A stretch of DNA of 64,000 nucleotides from Pagrus major (taxonomy: Eukaryota > Chordata > Actinopteri > Spariformes > Sparidae): NCBI RefSeq assembly GCF_040436345.1, contig NC_133223.1, forward strand, positions 5,803,847-5,867,846, in the 5' to 3' direction. Below are positions 35,571 through 46,579 of this stretch, piece after piece; the first letter of the stretch is position 1; each line of letters begins with the position of its first letter. Position numbers and translations under genes: made by a program. The notes under the pieces are model-generated. The model ran no database searches. It had not been told where the DNA came from and saw only the letters and a program-made list of their open reading frames with translations.

Positions 35571-36059
35571 TTCTGTTCTCCGCAGCATCTCCTCTCTCTG
35601 AGGTCCAGCTCGCTACTGCATATAAAGGGGAGACAGTGGTTACTAATCAAGTGCCAGCCCTCTCAATCACTCACCTGGCGCTGCTCTCCTGAGCCCTCCC
35701 CACCTCTCACTCTCCCGCAGCCGCACCTCGACCACTCCCACCTCCACAGTAACCTATAAGAACATTAAGATATTTTGCACACTTATCACCCACTTTTTAT
35801 TTCCATCACATAATCATAAAATCAATGTCCACAACTTCTACATTAACTGCATTATGTTGGTTTTATTGCATAGTTTTAGCAAGGGCAAAGCATACAGCTC
35901 ATACTTATCTTAATTACTATCAGTTGTCATCAAGAATACCTATTGGTAAAAATCCCATCCCAAATACTTAGATTTAGTAGAGATTGAGAGGGTCAGGCCG
36001 TGGAGCTCAATATGCCTTTCCCTTCCTGCTGAAAGTTTAAGTCCTTACGGTAATTCACA
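35571..36059. other. Unassigned
   Basis: A C-rich stretch (35570-35755) and AT-rich sequence without a supported gene. Confidence 0.45.
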
Positions 36060-37650
36060 ACCCTGTTTGAGGTCCCCAAATTTCCTCAATGTCCAAACTT
36101 TATGCCAGCAAATACAGAGCTACAAAGATACAAAACTTTACAGCTACCAAGGCGCAGTGGAGGGACAGGCCTACCAAGCCTTAAAGACTACTATCTAGCG
36201 GCACAGATAAGACCACTGATGCTCTGGTGTAATCAAGAATATTTTGCAAAATGGAAAGCCATGGAGCTGTCGCTGCTAGACAGACCCTTACAGAGTTTTT
36301 TAGGATGCCCACTGGCTGCTAATCAATATGAAATCCAGAGTCATTTGGTTAGATTTTCTCAATAATTTCTCAAAACTCAATATTCAGAACTAAATACGAA
36401 TCTTAATGTGGCCAGCCCATGACCCAGACTTTAAGCCGGCTGTGAATGACACAGGGTTCATTCATTGGATGAGACAAGGACTTACAGCACTGTGTCTGTT
36501 GGTTGATAACCAGGAATTTATAGAATTCAAAACTATGTCAGAAAAATATGGCCTTTCTCGACAGGACTTCTATAGATTTCTCTAACTCCGACATCATTTT
36601 GACAAGAACATTAAAGTACATATGCCAAGAAATGTATCAGGCATCACCCAAATGTTTATTAGGGCTTATAATGCAAAATTGTCTAGTAAAATCATTGGTG
36701 AATTACACAAGTACATAGTTGAACTAAGAAGCCACTCAACCAATTACATAAAGGTAAAATGGGAAAAAGAATGGGGAATTGTCATTGCCTCTGTGGAATG
36801 GACAAATATAATTAACACACAAATCAACACCACAGCCTCACAACTGTGGAGGGATTTTTCTTGGAAAAACTGTGTCCAGACAGACCGAATCACTACCCAA
36901 GTGCTGGAGAGGATGTGGCAACTGTGTGGCAGACTATGCACACATATTCTGGGGCTGTCCAGTTCTTAAACCCTTCTGGGAGGGTGTTTATAGTATTATC
37001 AGAGAAGTCCTAAGCTACGATACTAAATTCACCTGCCTATCCGTTTACCTGGGGAATATGGACCCAGAATTACCAAAAAATGACAGATACCTTTTAAAAA
37101 TCTTTATGGCAGCAAGTAAAAAGGCCGTAACAAGGCGATGGCTGTGTAAAGAACCTCCCACTATCAACCAGTGGGTAGTTATAATTAAAAACATTCAATG
37201 TATGGAACATATGACATTCAGTCTAAGACTGCAAAAGAACAAAGGTGATGCCTTCTGGGAAAAATGGGACACATACCTTACACAAAGTGGTGATAACTCG
37301 TCCTGCATTTGATATACAGTGATTAGGGAAAACAATGATACCGTTATATTCTCTGGCAACCTAATCGTACCCCCATTCAAATGTTTGTTTGTTTTTTGTT
37401 TGTCTTGTATATCTCTCTTTTTTGGTTTGTTCCGTTCTCTCTAGCTTAACTAGAGGGCTACATAGTCTATTCTAGTGTTATCACTGGGATGTATTTCATG
37501 CAATTCCATATGCCTTTCTCCAAAGTGTACTTTCCATTGGTGTGCCTATTCATTGCTGCAATACTGTTTGTATTCTGTTTGCAAAATTCTGGAAAAAATC
37601 AAGTTAGTTTATCATTAATAGTAATATGAATTAAAGAAGTATGTTGGGTT
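36060..37650 (+). mobile_element. 5'-truncated L1-type LINE, C-terminal ORF2 remnant
   Basis: The frame from 36102 has LQLPRRSGGTGLPSLKDYYL AAQ, the post-RT region of L1-like ORF2 proteins. Frames at 36622 (TASQLWRDFSWKNCVQTD) and 36872 (GCGNCVADYAHIFWGCP) carry the C-terminal CCHC knuckle. It is interrupted by a stop near 36363 and by a frameshift near 36900. It holds just the part that the LINE at 10042-13035 lacks, but it is a separate insertion. Confidence 0.75.
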
Positions 37651-37863
37651 ATGGTTTTAGCTATAGTAATGATAATGACCACCATTTATTGTGTGACAGA
37701 CAACATGAATCATGAAGGTTTGTAAATTATAAAGTTATATGAACAATGCACTTTGTCTAGCCATGACACCTGTTTTACTTAACTTCAGTGTCTGGTTTGC
37801 AACAGTGAAAACTATTTCAATACTTCTCTGAAAATGTTATTGGGGTTGCGCACCAGTCAGTCT

Positions 37864-39105
37864 TTACAGTATTTTAGCATCACAAGAGTCATGCTGCAGT
37901 ATCTTAAGTGTTACAGTGAGTTTAATAGATTTTCTAAACCAGGGGTAAAATAAGGCATAGATCACAGGGTTCACACAGGAGTTAAAATACAGCAGCCACA
38001 CTATAATGGGTGAAGATGAACTACTGTCTTCAATATCCTGGCCTACAAGGGATGGGAAGTAATATGGACAGAAACATATTAGAAACACAATCACTAAAAC
38101 ACCAAGAGTCTTGGCTGCTTTCATCTCAGATTTCTTAGCAGTTACACACACTGAACTCTGCCGTGTGACAGCTGCGATGTGGGACCTCATAGCTTGAGCC
38201 TGAGACACAGCCACCACAAATACTCTCATATACAGAACTATGATGACAGTAATGGGGGCAACAAAGGTAAAGACAAAGTCAAAAGCTCCTGTGATCTGGT
38301 TGAGGACCACTACACACTCTCCATAGCAGGAATTGTGTGAATCAGGATGTCTCAGAAAGTCCTTTAAAATTACACTGTTATAGAGAATAGAGCATATCCA
38401 ACACAGACAAACACAGACTTTTGTTCTGTCCAGAGTAACTCTGGTGGTGTAATGTAGAGGGTCACAAATAGCAAAATAACGATCGATTGATATGAGCACC
38501 ATATTTCCAACTGAAGAAGAGGTAATGATAAAATCTGTAACATAATACAGAGCACACATGAGGTCACCCAGGAACCAGCAAGTGTCTGTCAAAAGGATCT
38601 CAACCGGCATCAGCAGGAGGCCCACAAGGAAGTCTGAGACAGCCAGGGAGACGATGAGAAGATTGGTGGGGGTGTGGAGCTGCCTGGGGAGGAAAAATCA
38701 TCATTAAATCACATTATCATCAACGATAGCTTGTTAGTTAATGCAGTAGCAGGAAGGGCATTCGTATGGATATGAATCTATTCTGGAGTGCCAGCTTAAA
38801 TTATTTTGTTACAACATTACATTTAAATATATATTTCTTTGTAAGAAACACAAATGGAACATTAACATTAAAAGAAGACATGCAGTTTTCATTCTGAAAA
38901 TTAATTATTTTGTGCTGAGCATTTATCTGTGCCTGAAGTGGGAGATGGAGATGATGACAAGCAGGTTGAGAGCTGCAGTGAGCAGAGAGATGAAGGACAG
39001 CAGAATGTTAGTCAGCATGGTCTCAGACTGAGATGGTGTGGGTTTCCTGCAGGAATTGTTGAGGAGGTCTGGAAAGCAGAGTTCAGCTCCTTTTGTAGTC
39101 TCCAT
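37864..39105 (-). CDS. taar: TAAR gene 4, divergent paralogue (two exons, 330 aa)
   Basis: Amine receptor with the same two-exon plan but clearly older divergence than its neighbours. Exon 1 (38933-39105) encodes METTKGAELCFPDLLNNS and TM1. Exon 2 (37864-38683) starts QLHTPTNLLIVSLAVSDFL. Both Asp3.32 (D108, YYVTDFIIT) and Asp5.42 (D193, GAFDFVF) are present, with Tyr7.43, which suggests classical and possibly diamine binding. Position 6.48 is Phe (CFCPYY). ICL3 has a short insertion (RQSSVCVTAKKSEM). The intron (38684-38932, 249 bp) ends in a normal AG, but at the donor position where the other copies have GT it reads AG|GCACAG, so a GC-AG intron is needed. METT is the only in-frame ATG upstream of TM1, which fixes the start. 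The frame is intact. Confidence 0.9.
38684..38932 (-). other. GC-AG intron of TAAR gene 4
   Basis: The donor dinucleotide is GC at 38932-38931 and the acceptor is CCCCAG ending at 38684. It is exactly homologous in position and phase to the GT-AG introns of the other four genes. No usable GT occurs within the next 40 bases. Confidence 0.75.
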
Positions 39106-39520
39106 CTTCAGAGAGTGAAGCTGCTGATTTCTAGCTGCTTTCTGACTGCATCGCTATGTTATACAGCTGATTTATTTATCCCTTTTCCTCTCTCTGAGTT
39201 GCTCCTGCCATTTTTTTCTCTCCAGCAGAGACTGAAGTCCCTCCCTTTATTACTATAGTTTATCTTTTTCACCATCCTCTGCAAGGACAATTTTATCTTT
39301 CTTTAATATCATCATTATTGGGTAACTTGGTACGTTACTGTGTTATCTACTGAAGCATTAGAGTACTTTAGAATTACCAAGAATTACAGTAAAACCCCTT
39401 TGTGACTCGTTGCACATGTCAGTTATATTGTTCAGACGGCATGTAGCCAACTGTACATGTACCTTTGAATGTATTGACTCTACTGTCATTTTGTAGCCTT
39501 CTTTACAGTTATGGCTTAGG

Positions 39521-39610
39521 AGTTCAGCTCCTGTAGTCTCTTCAGAGAGGGAAGCTGCTGTTTTAAAGCTGCTTTTTGACTGCAGCTCTTTGTCATACAG
39601 CTGATTTTAT
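39521..39610 (-). pseudogene. TAAR exon-1 fragment (5' end only)
   Basis: This 90 bp repeats, with small changes, the 5' UTR and first codons of TAAR gene 4 exon 1 (39084-39180). The CAT that encodes the initiator ATG on the minus strand is missing (GTCTCTTCAG here against GTCTCCATCTTCAG). No TM1 sequence follows. Confidence 0.7.
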
Positions 39611-39844
39611 GGAGTGCAAATTGCATAGGGTCCACAAGAGTGTCTCGTTTTTGGGCAACAGAAGTCTCAAATGGCTCCACATGATTTAGCGTATCTGGCC
39701 CAAAGCAATGTTTTCCCTTTTAAATCAAGTGGTTCATTTCAGAATGGTAAAGCTGGACTATTCATTATTTGATAAAGAGCTGCTGCTGTTGTCAAAAGAG
39801 GTGCGAGAGGTCTTAACTTTTGTGATAAACATTGAAGTATGTGC

Positions 39845-40150
39845 GATAAAGAAAGTTTTGTTCTCTTCGCAGATGAGAGCAGGTTCCCACTGAGCACACG
39901 TGACAGAGGTGAAAGAGTCTGGAGACGCTGTGGTGACTGTTATGCTGCCTGTAACATCATCCAGCATGACCGGTTTGGTGGTTGGTCAGTGATGGTCTCG
40001 GGAGGCATATCCTTGGAGGGTCGCACAGACCTCTGTGTCATAGCCAACATAGCCCTGACTGCTGTTAAGTACAGGGATGAAATCCTCAGAGCGATTGTCA
40101 GATCTTAGGCTGGTGCAGTGGGCCCTGGGTTCCTCCTGGTGCAATTCACA
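39845..40150 (+). pseudogene. Tc1-like transposase fragment
   Basis: FADESRFPLSTRDRGERVWR, HDRFGGWSVMV and GISLEGRTDL are signatures of the DDE core of Tc1/mariner transposases, with the first catalytic Asp in FADES. The fragment ends after AGAVGPGFLLVQ and lacks the second Asp region. A stop interrupts it near 40106. N-terminal helix-turn-helix domains and terminal repeats are absent. Confidence 0.85.
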
Positions 40151-40199
40151 CAAAACACTGGGTCTGGAACCAAACTCCTGGAGAGGGTGAACTGGCAGA

Positions 40200-40830
40200 G
40201 ACTCCAGTCTGTTGGCTCTTTTTAACTTCCACCTCAGAAGAATTTCTCGTTCATCCTCGGGGAGGTTTTGGACGTGGAATTCGAGTGTGCAATTTCAAGT
40301 GTGCCGCCATTGTAGAGGCGACTGCTAGGAGCTGTGATCAGAAGGTCATTTGTGGGCTTGGTTGGCCCAGGGGTCTCCTGAAGCAGCAGACAGGTACTGG
40401 GAGGCCAGATGGGCTGCAGCTTTAGCGGTTGCTGAAGCAAAATTCTGTGTGTGGGAGTTCAAGGAGGCTATGAAGAAGGACTATTGGTCAGCCTCAAAGA
40501 AGTTCTGCCAAATCATTCAGAGAAAGCGGGGATTAGCCAAAGCTATGTTCAGCCAAAGAGGAGAACTGCTCAACTGGGCTGGAAATATTGTCGGGTGGTG
40601 GAAGGAGCACTTTGTGGCCCACACAAACCCATCTAATATGTCTTCTGCAGAAGAGGCAGAGTCTCGGGAGCCAGTTGCAGTTGATCGGGCATCTGGTTAG
40701 GATGCTTCCTGGTTGCCTTCCATTGCAGGTTTTCCGAGTACGGCCAACTGGGAGGAGACCCTCGGCAGACTGAGAACTCGCTGGGGAAAGGGAACACAAA
40801 GAAGCTACAAAATGTGGATGCTTCACACAA
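40200..40830 (+). mobile_element. LINE remnant, internally deleted
   Basis: Frames give EAADRYWEARWAAALAVAEA, RKRGLAKAMFSQRGELL and VGWWKEHFVAHTNPSN, the region before the RT of a common fish non-LTR retrotransposon. It then jumps to VFRVRPTGRRPSAD, from near the C-terminus. The catalytic domain is gone. Clade not assigned. Confidence 0.65.
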
Positions 40831-40984
40831 ATATTGAACTTTTCACTAAAGTCACTTAAAGTAAAGTTTAAGATCTGTTTGTCTGTGGTGGATGTTTTCT
40901 GCTATCTGTCACAATCTGATGTTGAAAGATTTGTGCAAAATGTGTGTACTTTTAAGTTATATGTCTAAAAGATGTAAGTCCACT

Positions 40985-41400
40985 TATGACTAGAGCCCTG
41001 CGCTGGAGCCCGAGGCCCGGGGGCCCGACAGCCTGACAGCCCGAGGGCCGGGCTTTGGGCCAATTACCACATCATTACCTCGGACATGGGCTGGGCTCGG
41101 GCTTGAACGCAGCAGCCGCTCTGCCCCTCCCTCTCTGCTGCACGTCACTCACATCATATTATACTGATCCCATTCCCACGTCCAGCCCTAGGTCCCACCA
41201 CAAACATGGACAACATAAAGAAAAATATTGAAGATGGTGAACTTAAGATGGTGAGCAACACCAAGGGAAAAGCTCAGTATTGGACAAAGTTAGACCTGCC
41301 GCCTACAATTGCTGCGATATCAGGTCAGCTGTGACTGTGCCCGATGCAACATCATGCATCGCGCACAGTCACTTCAACAAACAAATTCATCAATTAAACA
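40985..41400. mobile_element. GC-rich repeat end with a possible BED-type start, hAT-like
   Basis: GAGCCCGAGGCCCGGGGGCCCG and the following 60 bp are GC-rich, palindrome-prone sequence seen at the ends of some fish hAT elements. A frame MDNIKKNIEDGELKMVSNTK, at about 41207, follows. Weak evidence. Confidence 0.25.
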
Positions 41401-41498
41401 ACCCCAAAAATGCTTCAAACACTTTTCTAAATAATCTTAATATTGAAAGGAAACTAAATATACCCACTTATGCCATTAAAAGTGCTCAGATAAAGTCA

Positions 41499-41538
41499 GA
41501 GGTCTACAACTGCACATATATGTGCAGTTGTAGACCTC
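41499..41538. repeat. 40-bp perfect palindrome
   Basis: The half-site GAGGTCTACAACTGCACATA is followed with no spacer by its exact reverse complement. It can extrude as a cruciform or fold as an RNA hairpin. Confidence 0.98.
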
Positions 41539-41559
41539 CTACAGCCTACAGGTTGTTAT

Positions 41560-41800
41560 GGGAGGTTTTAAAAAAAAAATGCTGCCCCAATACAGGGATC
41601 AGAGGAGGAGTAGTTCTGCAGAAGTCCACAATTAGCTCCTTCGTCATGCTAATGTCCAGCTGCAGGTGTTTGAGTCTGCACCACACAAAACTGTATCCAG
41701 CCATAGCCACCAGAACACTGCTATACTCTCCTTTCTCAGGCACTTGGTCAGACCAGAACAGGACCCCTTGCAGTTTGCCCACCAGAAGAACATCTTTGAT
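41560..41800 (-). mobile_element. LINE reverse-transcriptase scrap
   Basis: The minus strand reads LQLDISMTKELIVDFCRT, matching the conserved block after the RT catalytic motif in several fish LINEs (compare INASKTKEVVIDFRRK at 51935). Too short for a family call. Confidence 0.5.
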
Positions 41801-41927
41801 TTTTTAAAAATGAAATATAATAGTAATAATATAGCCATTGATTAAGCCAGTCTGAGATTTACTTTTTTTGGTTACTCTCTCTTTTTCTCTTCTTAGCTTC
41901 CTCCGTCAGTGTCCTTTAGTTTCTTAG

Positions 41928-44709
41928 TGTGGGAGGGTAGAAGATGCATGTCACATGACATGACAAGTCATGTGACCAGGAAGAGGTAAATCTCAGCAGG
42001 TAGTGGCAGAGGGCCCTTTTCTTTGTTCTGGTGAGGCGGTTGGGCAGCTCGCTCACGTAGCGAGAGATAGCCGGACTTCACAATTCCCGTGCCTCAGGGC
42101 TAAGAACGACCTCACGGTAATATATGAATTGTTTCGGGTGTTTTTTTATGCAAGTACATGTAGTGTGCTGTGTTGGATGTTTTTAATTTGTGTGTAAGCA
42201 ATATCATGACTCGAAAGTTTATACTTACTGTTTATATTTGTGTGTCTTCCAGTCGAGGGATGACATGACCATGACAGAGCGACTGTGGCTAAAGGTCCGG
42301 TAATTAATGTATTAAGTTATGTCTGTATTTTAATGTATGCCCAAGCCATGATATTTATAATGTCCTCTCCTTAGAGAGTCTCACACACTGGGACCTGCCC
42401 TCTGCCCAAGCAGAAAATTGCCACGTGAACCAGGGTGTATGAACTCATACCTGGCAAAGTAGGCTTATATTTTATTACCAGTCTTTAGTGTTTTTAACTA
42501 AGTATGGTGCCTTGAATGTGTACTAATAGATGTTGTGTCTTCCTTTCAAGGACCAGCCCAGCCACTGTTTTCTATGATTAAATTTTTCTTTTGTGTGTTC
42601 ATTTATTGGTTTAGTTCCTGAATATGTGATCTCATAAGCATAGGTTTGAGGCTATTTATTTTCATGGTTTACGAAATGTGTATTCTCTTGGATGGTGATT
42701 TGAGAGTTTGATTTTCTGTCTCCCCTCTTTGTCTGCAGCTTGAGTGTCCAAGGCCGGGTCTGCACCGACACACTGCTCCTGTCTGTGGTGGGACTGCACA
42801 GGGTGACACATTGTAGTGGTGTGTATATATATTGCCTAGTGACACTGCATGATATCTTTAAAGTAATTAGATGTAGAGTTTGTAGTGCATGTTTGCGGTG
42901 CTAGACTTGCTGTCCCCTCTTTCTGTCTTCCACAGCTTCATCTTTCAGCTGGTGAGCACAGCAGACCCGACCTTCTGAGCATAAGGAGACGTTAGTTTGT
43001 CGCCATCCACATTTTGTTTGTTATTTTGCCTCACTCCTATACCATATTGCGCCCTCAACATAGATTGATCTGATTGTAATAAAAAGAGATTATTTTTCAT
43101 ACAGTACTGGCTTCTTGTAAGTTGTTCCTGTTCTGGGGAAGTATGGGCCACACAACACAAAGAGAAATCTACTGCTAATCAAGGGTTCCTCCTGTCCTTT
43201 AATAGGAGGTGGCGTTGTTGACATGTTTAAGTGACTCCCAGTGCCAGGCACCTACATTTCTGGCGTTGTCGGCAGGGTCTTTTTTTTTTTTCTCTTTTTC
43301 TTTTTTCTGTCAGGAACAATTTGTATCTTGTTTATATTTTTTTTAGTAGAAACAGTGGCTGGGGCTGGACTACGAGAGAAGCCTCTTGGGGGTGCAACAG
43401 CGAACCTGTAACGGGATCCACGGACCAGTGAAGGCCACTCGACTTCGTCATTTACCTTTTTTTTTCTCGTTAAAAGAAAAACATAGCAAAAGACTGTTTT
43501 TTTTATCTACTCCTTGTTCTCATTGTAGCCAAACCATAAACTGAACCGCTGACATGAGTGTGGATCAGGAAATGGAGGAACTTTTGGCTCTGCGTGAAGA
43601 AGTACAGAGGCTGCGAGTGGCCAATGAACAACTCACCAGGATAGAGGCAGGTACTACTGGTACTTCTAGTACTAGCGCCGTAGACCCACCTCCCGGTGGC
43701 AGTTCAGCTTCACCAAATTTGCTTGCACCACATGTTGAACGATTTGTTTACATTCAAAGAGAAAGGAAGTGTCCCCACTTTTCAGGTTCTAAATCCAGAT
43801 CTGACTTGTCAATTTATGATTGAATTGAGAACATAGAGTCATCCTGGGGAGGGAGGCAGATGACTGCCAGAGAGAAGGCACTCTTCCTTTATGATCACCT
43901 GGAGGGGGAAGCAAAAACAGAGATCAGATTTCGTTCTTTGGCAGAGCGGGAGAATCCAGACACTATTTTAAACATTCTGAAAGAGCTGTATGGTTCCTCC
44001 TTTTCCTTTGTTAGCCTGCAAAAACAATTTTTTGATCGCAAACAGAAGGAAGGGGAATCTTTAAAAGAGTTTTCCCATTCTCTCAGGGCATTGAAAGGAA
44101 GACACATCTATTAGTACACATTCAAGGCACCATACTTAGTTAAAAACACTAAAGACTGGTAATAAAATATAAGCCTACTTTGCCAGGTATGAGTTCATAC
44201 ACCCTGGTTCACGTGGCAATTTTCTGCTTGGGCAGAGGGCAGGTCCCAGTGTGTGAGACTCTCTAAGGAGAGGACATTATAAATATCATGGCTTGGGCAT
44301 ACATTAAAATACAGACATAACTTAATACATTAATTACCGGACCTTTAGCCACAGTCGCTCTGTCATGGTCATGTCATCCCTTGACTGGAAGACACACAAA
44401 TATAAACAGTAAGTATAAACTTTCGAGTCATGATATTGCTTCCACACAAATTAAAAACATCCAACACAGCACACTACATGTACTTGCATAAAAAAACACC
44501 CGAAACAATTCATATATTACCGTGAGGTCGTTCTTAGCCCTGAGGCACGGAAATTGTGAAGTCCGGCTATCTCTCGCTACGTGAGCGAGCTGCCCAACCG
44601 CCTCACCAGAACAAAGAAAAGGGCCCTCTGCCACTACCTGCTCAGATTTATCTCTTCCTGGTCACATGACTTGTCATGTCATGTGACATGCATCTTCTAC
44701 CCTCCCACA
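41928..44709 (+). mobile_element. Gypsy-type fossil with LTR sequence inverted at its two ends
   Basis: The left end is a probable full LTR (41928-43256; starts TGTGGGAGGG, AATAAA at 43078, ends CACCTACA). A leader TGGCGTTGTCGGCAGGG (43261) and a gag region at 43554-44100 (MEELLALREEVQRLRVANEQ, YDHLEGEAKTEIRFRS) follow. From about 44099 to 44709 the first 610 bp of the LTR recur in reverse complement, ending CCCTCCCACA. TTAG flanks both outer ends (41924-41927 and 44710-44713). The gag is of the same family as in 20690-23493. The element is broken, with no pol. Confidence 0.8.
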
Positions 44710-45671
44710 TTAGCCTCCATTATGATGTTGACATTGAACTCAGCAGGATTTTACCTCAGGGCACCACAGATAGTTGTCATGCAATAATTATAAGAAAGGC
44801 TCAGGAACAAGACTATGTCACTCTCACTAATTCAGCCACCTGTACCTCACTAGTTCAATCTACTGTGAAGACCTTAGATTGCTTACTTTATGGATTATGA
44901 GATGGTTCTCAACCCCTCGGACAATGGTCTGTTTGATGATCAATCCGTGTTCTCTGCATCTCCATTCTGACACAACTAGCCACCAAGCCATCACGTCCAT
45001 TATTCCCTACTCTTCATAAGTAGCTCTGGCCAGACACCACTGAACCCACACAGAGGTTGTGGCTGCCATTGCCATCCTTCAGGAGAAAGTTGATCTTCAA
45101 GCTTTTCCAGCTCTTCATGGCCACCATCTTTCCAAACAGCTTGTCACTTCTGGGGATCCTACCCAGCACCACCCACAAGCAGCACACTGATGACATCACC
45201 ACACAACCTACTACAGTGGAGCAGCAAACTCATCCAGCCCTCACTGAGGCCCAGGTCATATCTCCCAATGTGCCTTCTCTCCATGTCTCTTATTTGTCTA
45301 ACGTGTTTTCTCTTTCACGGGGAGCAATGCCAGAGAGGTTTGGAGAGGCCTGAAAACCATCTCAGCGGGAGGGGCCCTGAATCTGGAGACCAGGGGCCTC
45401 ATGTACTAAGACTTGCGTGGATTTCCTACTGAAACATGGCGTACACTAGAACCCAGAAACTGTCGTACGCACAAAAAAAATCAGATGTATCAAAGTGAGC
45501 GCACGCATGGATCCAAGCACTTTTCCTTTGTACATCCCAATCAACGTGGAATTGAGCGCACATGTAGAAGTGCTAAACTCCTCCCTGTCCACGCCCCCAT
45601 TTAAATATGCAAATCAATTTAAATAGGGCCTGCACCGGAGATTCCCCTCTCTGCACCATCAGATTTACGGC

Positions 45672-46579
45672 ATGAGTAAAGGGAAGAAGCCCAACTTCAC
45701 CGAGTCTGAGCTCGAAATGCTATTGAATGAAGTCGAGACAAGAAGACCTGTATTATTTGGTAGCCTCTCGTCAGGGATAAACACAAAAAAAAAGAAATGT
45801 GAGTGGGAGCGTGTGTGTGAGGCAGTGAACGCTGTGGGGTTGGAGCAGCGCACACTCACTGAAATAAAAAAAAATAAAAAAAAGGTCCGACGTGAAGGTG
45901 GAGGTGAAGCGGAGGATTTCGGCCCACCGCCGAAGCGTGACCGCAACGGGCGGGGGGACAGGAGGGGAGGAACTGACCCCCTTTGAACAGAGAGTGGCGG
46001 CTATTGTGGGTGACACAGCTCTAACCGGAGTTGTGGGGGCCCATGAAGGCGACACAGATCATCCCCAAGGTAAATGTGTTAAACTCAGAAATGTTGTCAT
46101 TATACTGGTCGTACAATAGGCTGCTCACATTACACATGCTCGTGCGTAAAGTTGCCAGGATAACCACATTGACTCATGCTTAATTACTTCATTCTTTTTA
46201 TTATCATTCATGAATAGACTATGAGCCAGGAGAGGGCCCCTCCACCGGCTCCACCAGCACCTCCACCAGCACCATGCTCCCCGGCGTCTCCACTGGCACC
46301 TCCACCAGCACCATGCTCCCCGGCGTCTCCACCGGCTCCACGCCAGCTGCTGACGTCCGCCTGACTGGCCGTGTCCTCACACAAGCTGTGCTGGAATCAC
46401 AGGAGGAAATTGTGAGGGCAATCCGTGGCGTCAGTGATCGTCTAGATCAAATTACCAATGTCCTTAGAGATATTTGCAACGCAATAAATGCACTTAACCC
46501 TCTAGGCGCCAGAGTTTATTTAGGAAAATATTCCGTTTGGATTTTAAGATTTCAAAAGGCTGTAGCTTGGAAGTGGTGA
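45672..46579 (+). pseudogene. Harbinger Myb/SANT-like protein gene (two exons, frameshifted)
   Basis: In Harbingers this partner binds DNA and helps bring the transposase to the ends. Exon 1 (45672-46069) starts MSKGKKPNFTESELEMLLNE, a trihelix of the Myb/SANT type. The frame is lost within an A run near 45875-45890 and resumes as KVEVKRRISAHRRS. A GT-AG intron (46070-46217) leads to exon 2, which contains a duplicated STSTMLPGVSTG segment and a C-terminal coiled helix (SQEEIVRAIRGVSDRLDQI). The piggyBac inserted in the last codons. Read across the empty site, the original end would be NALKK and stop. Confidence 0.8.
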
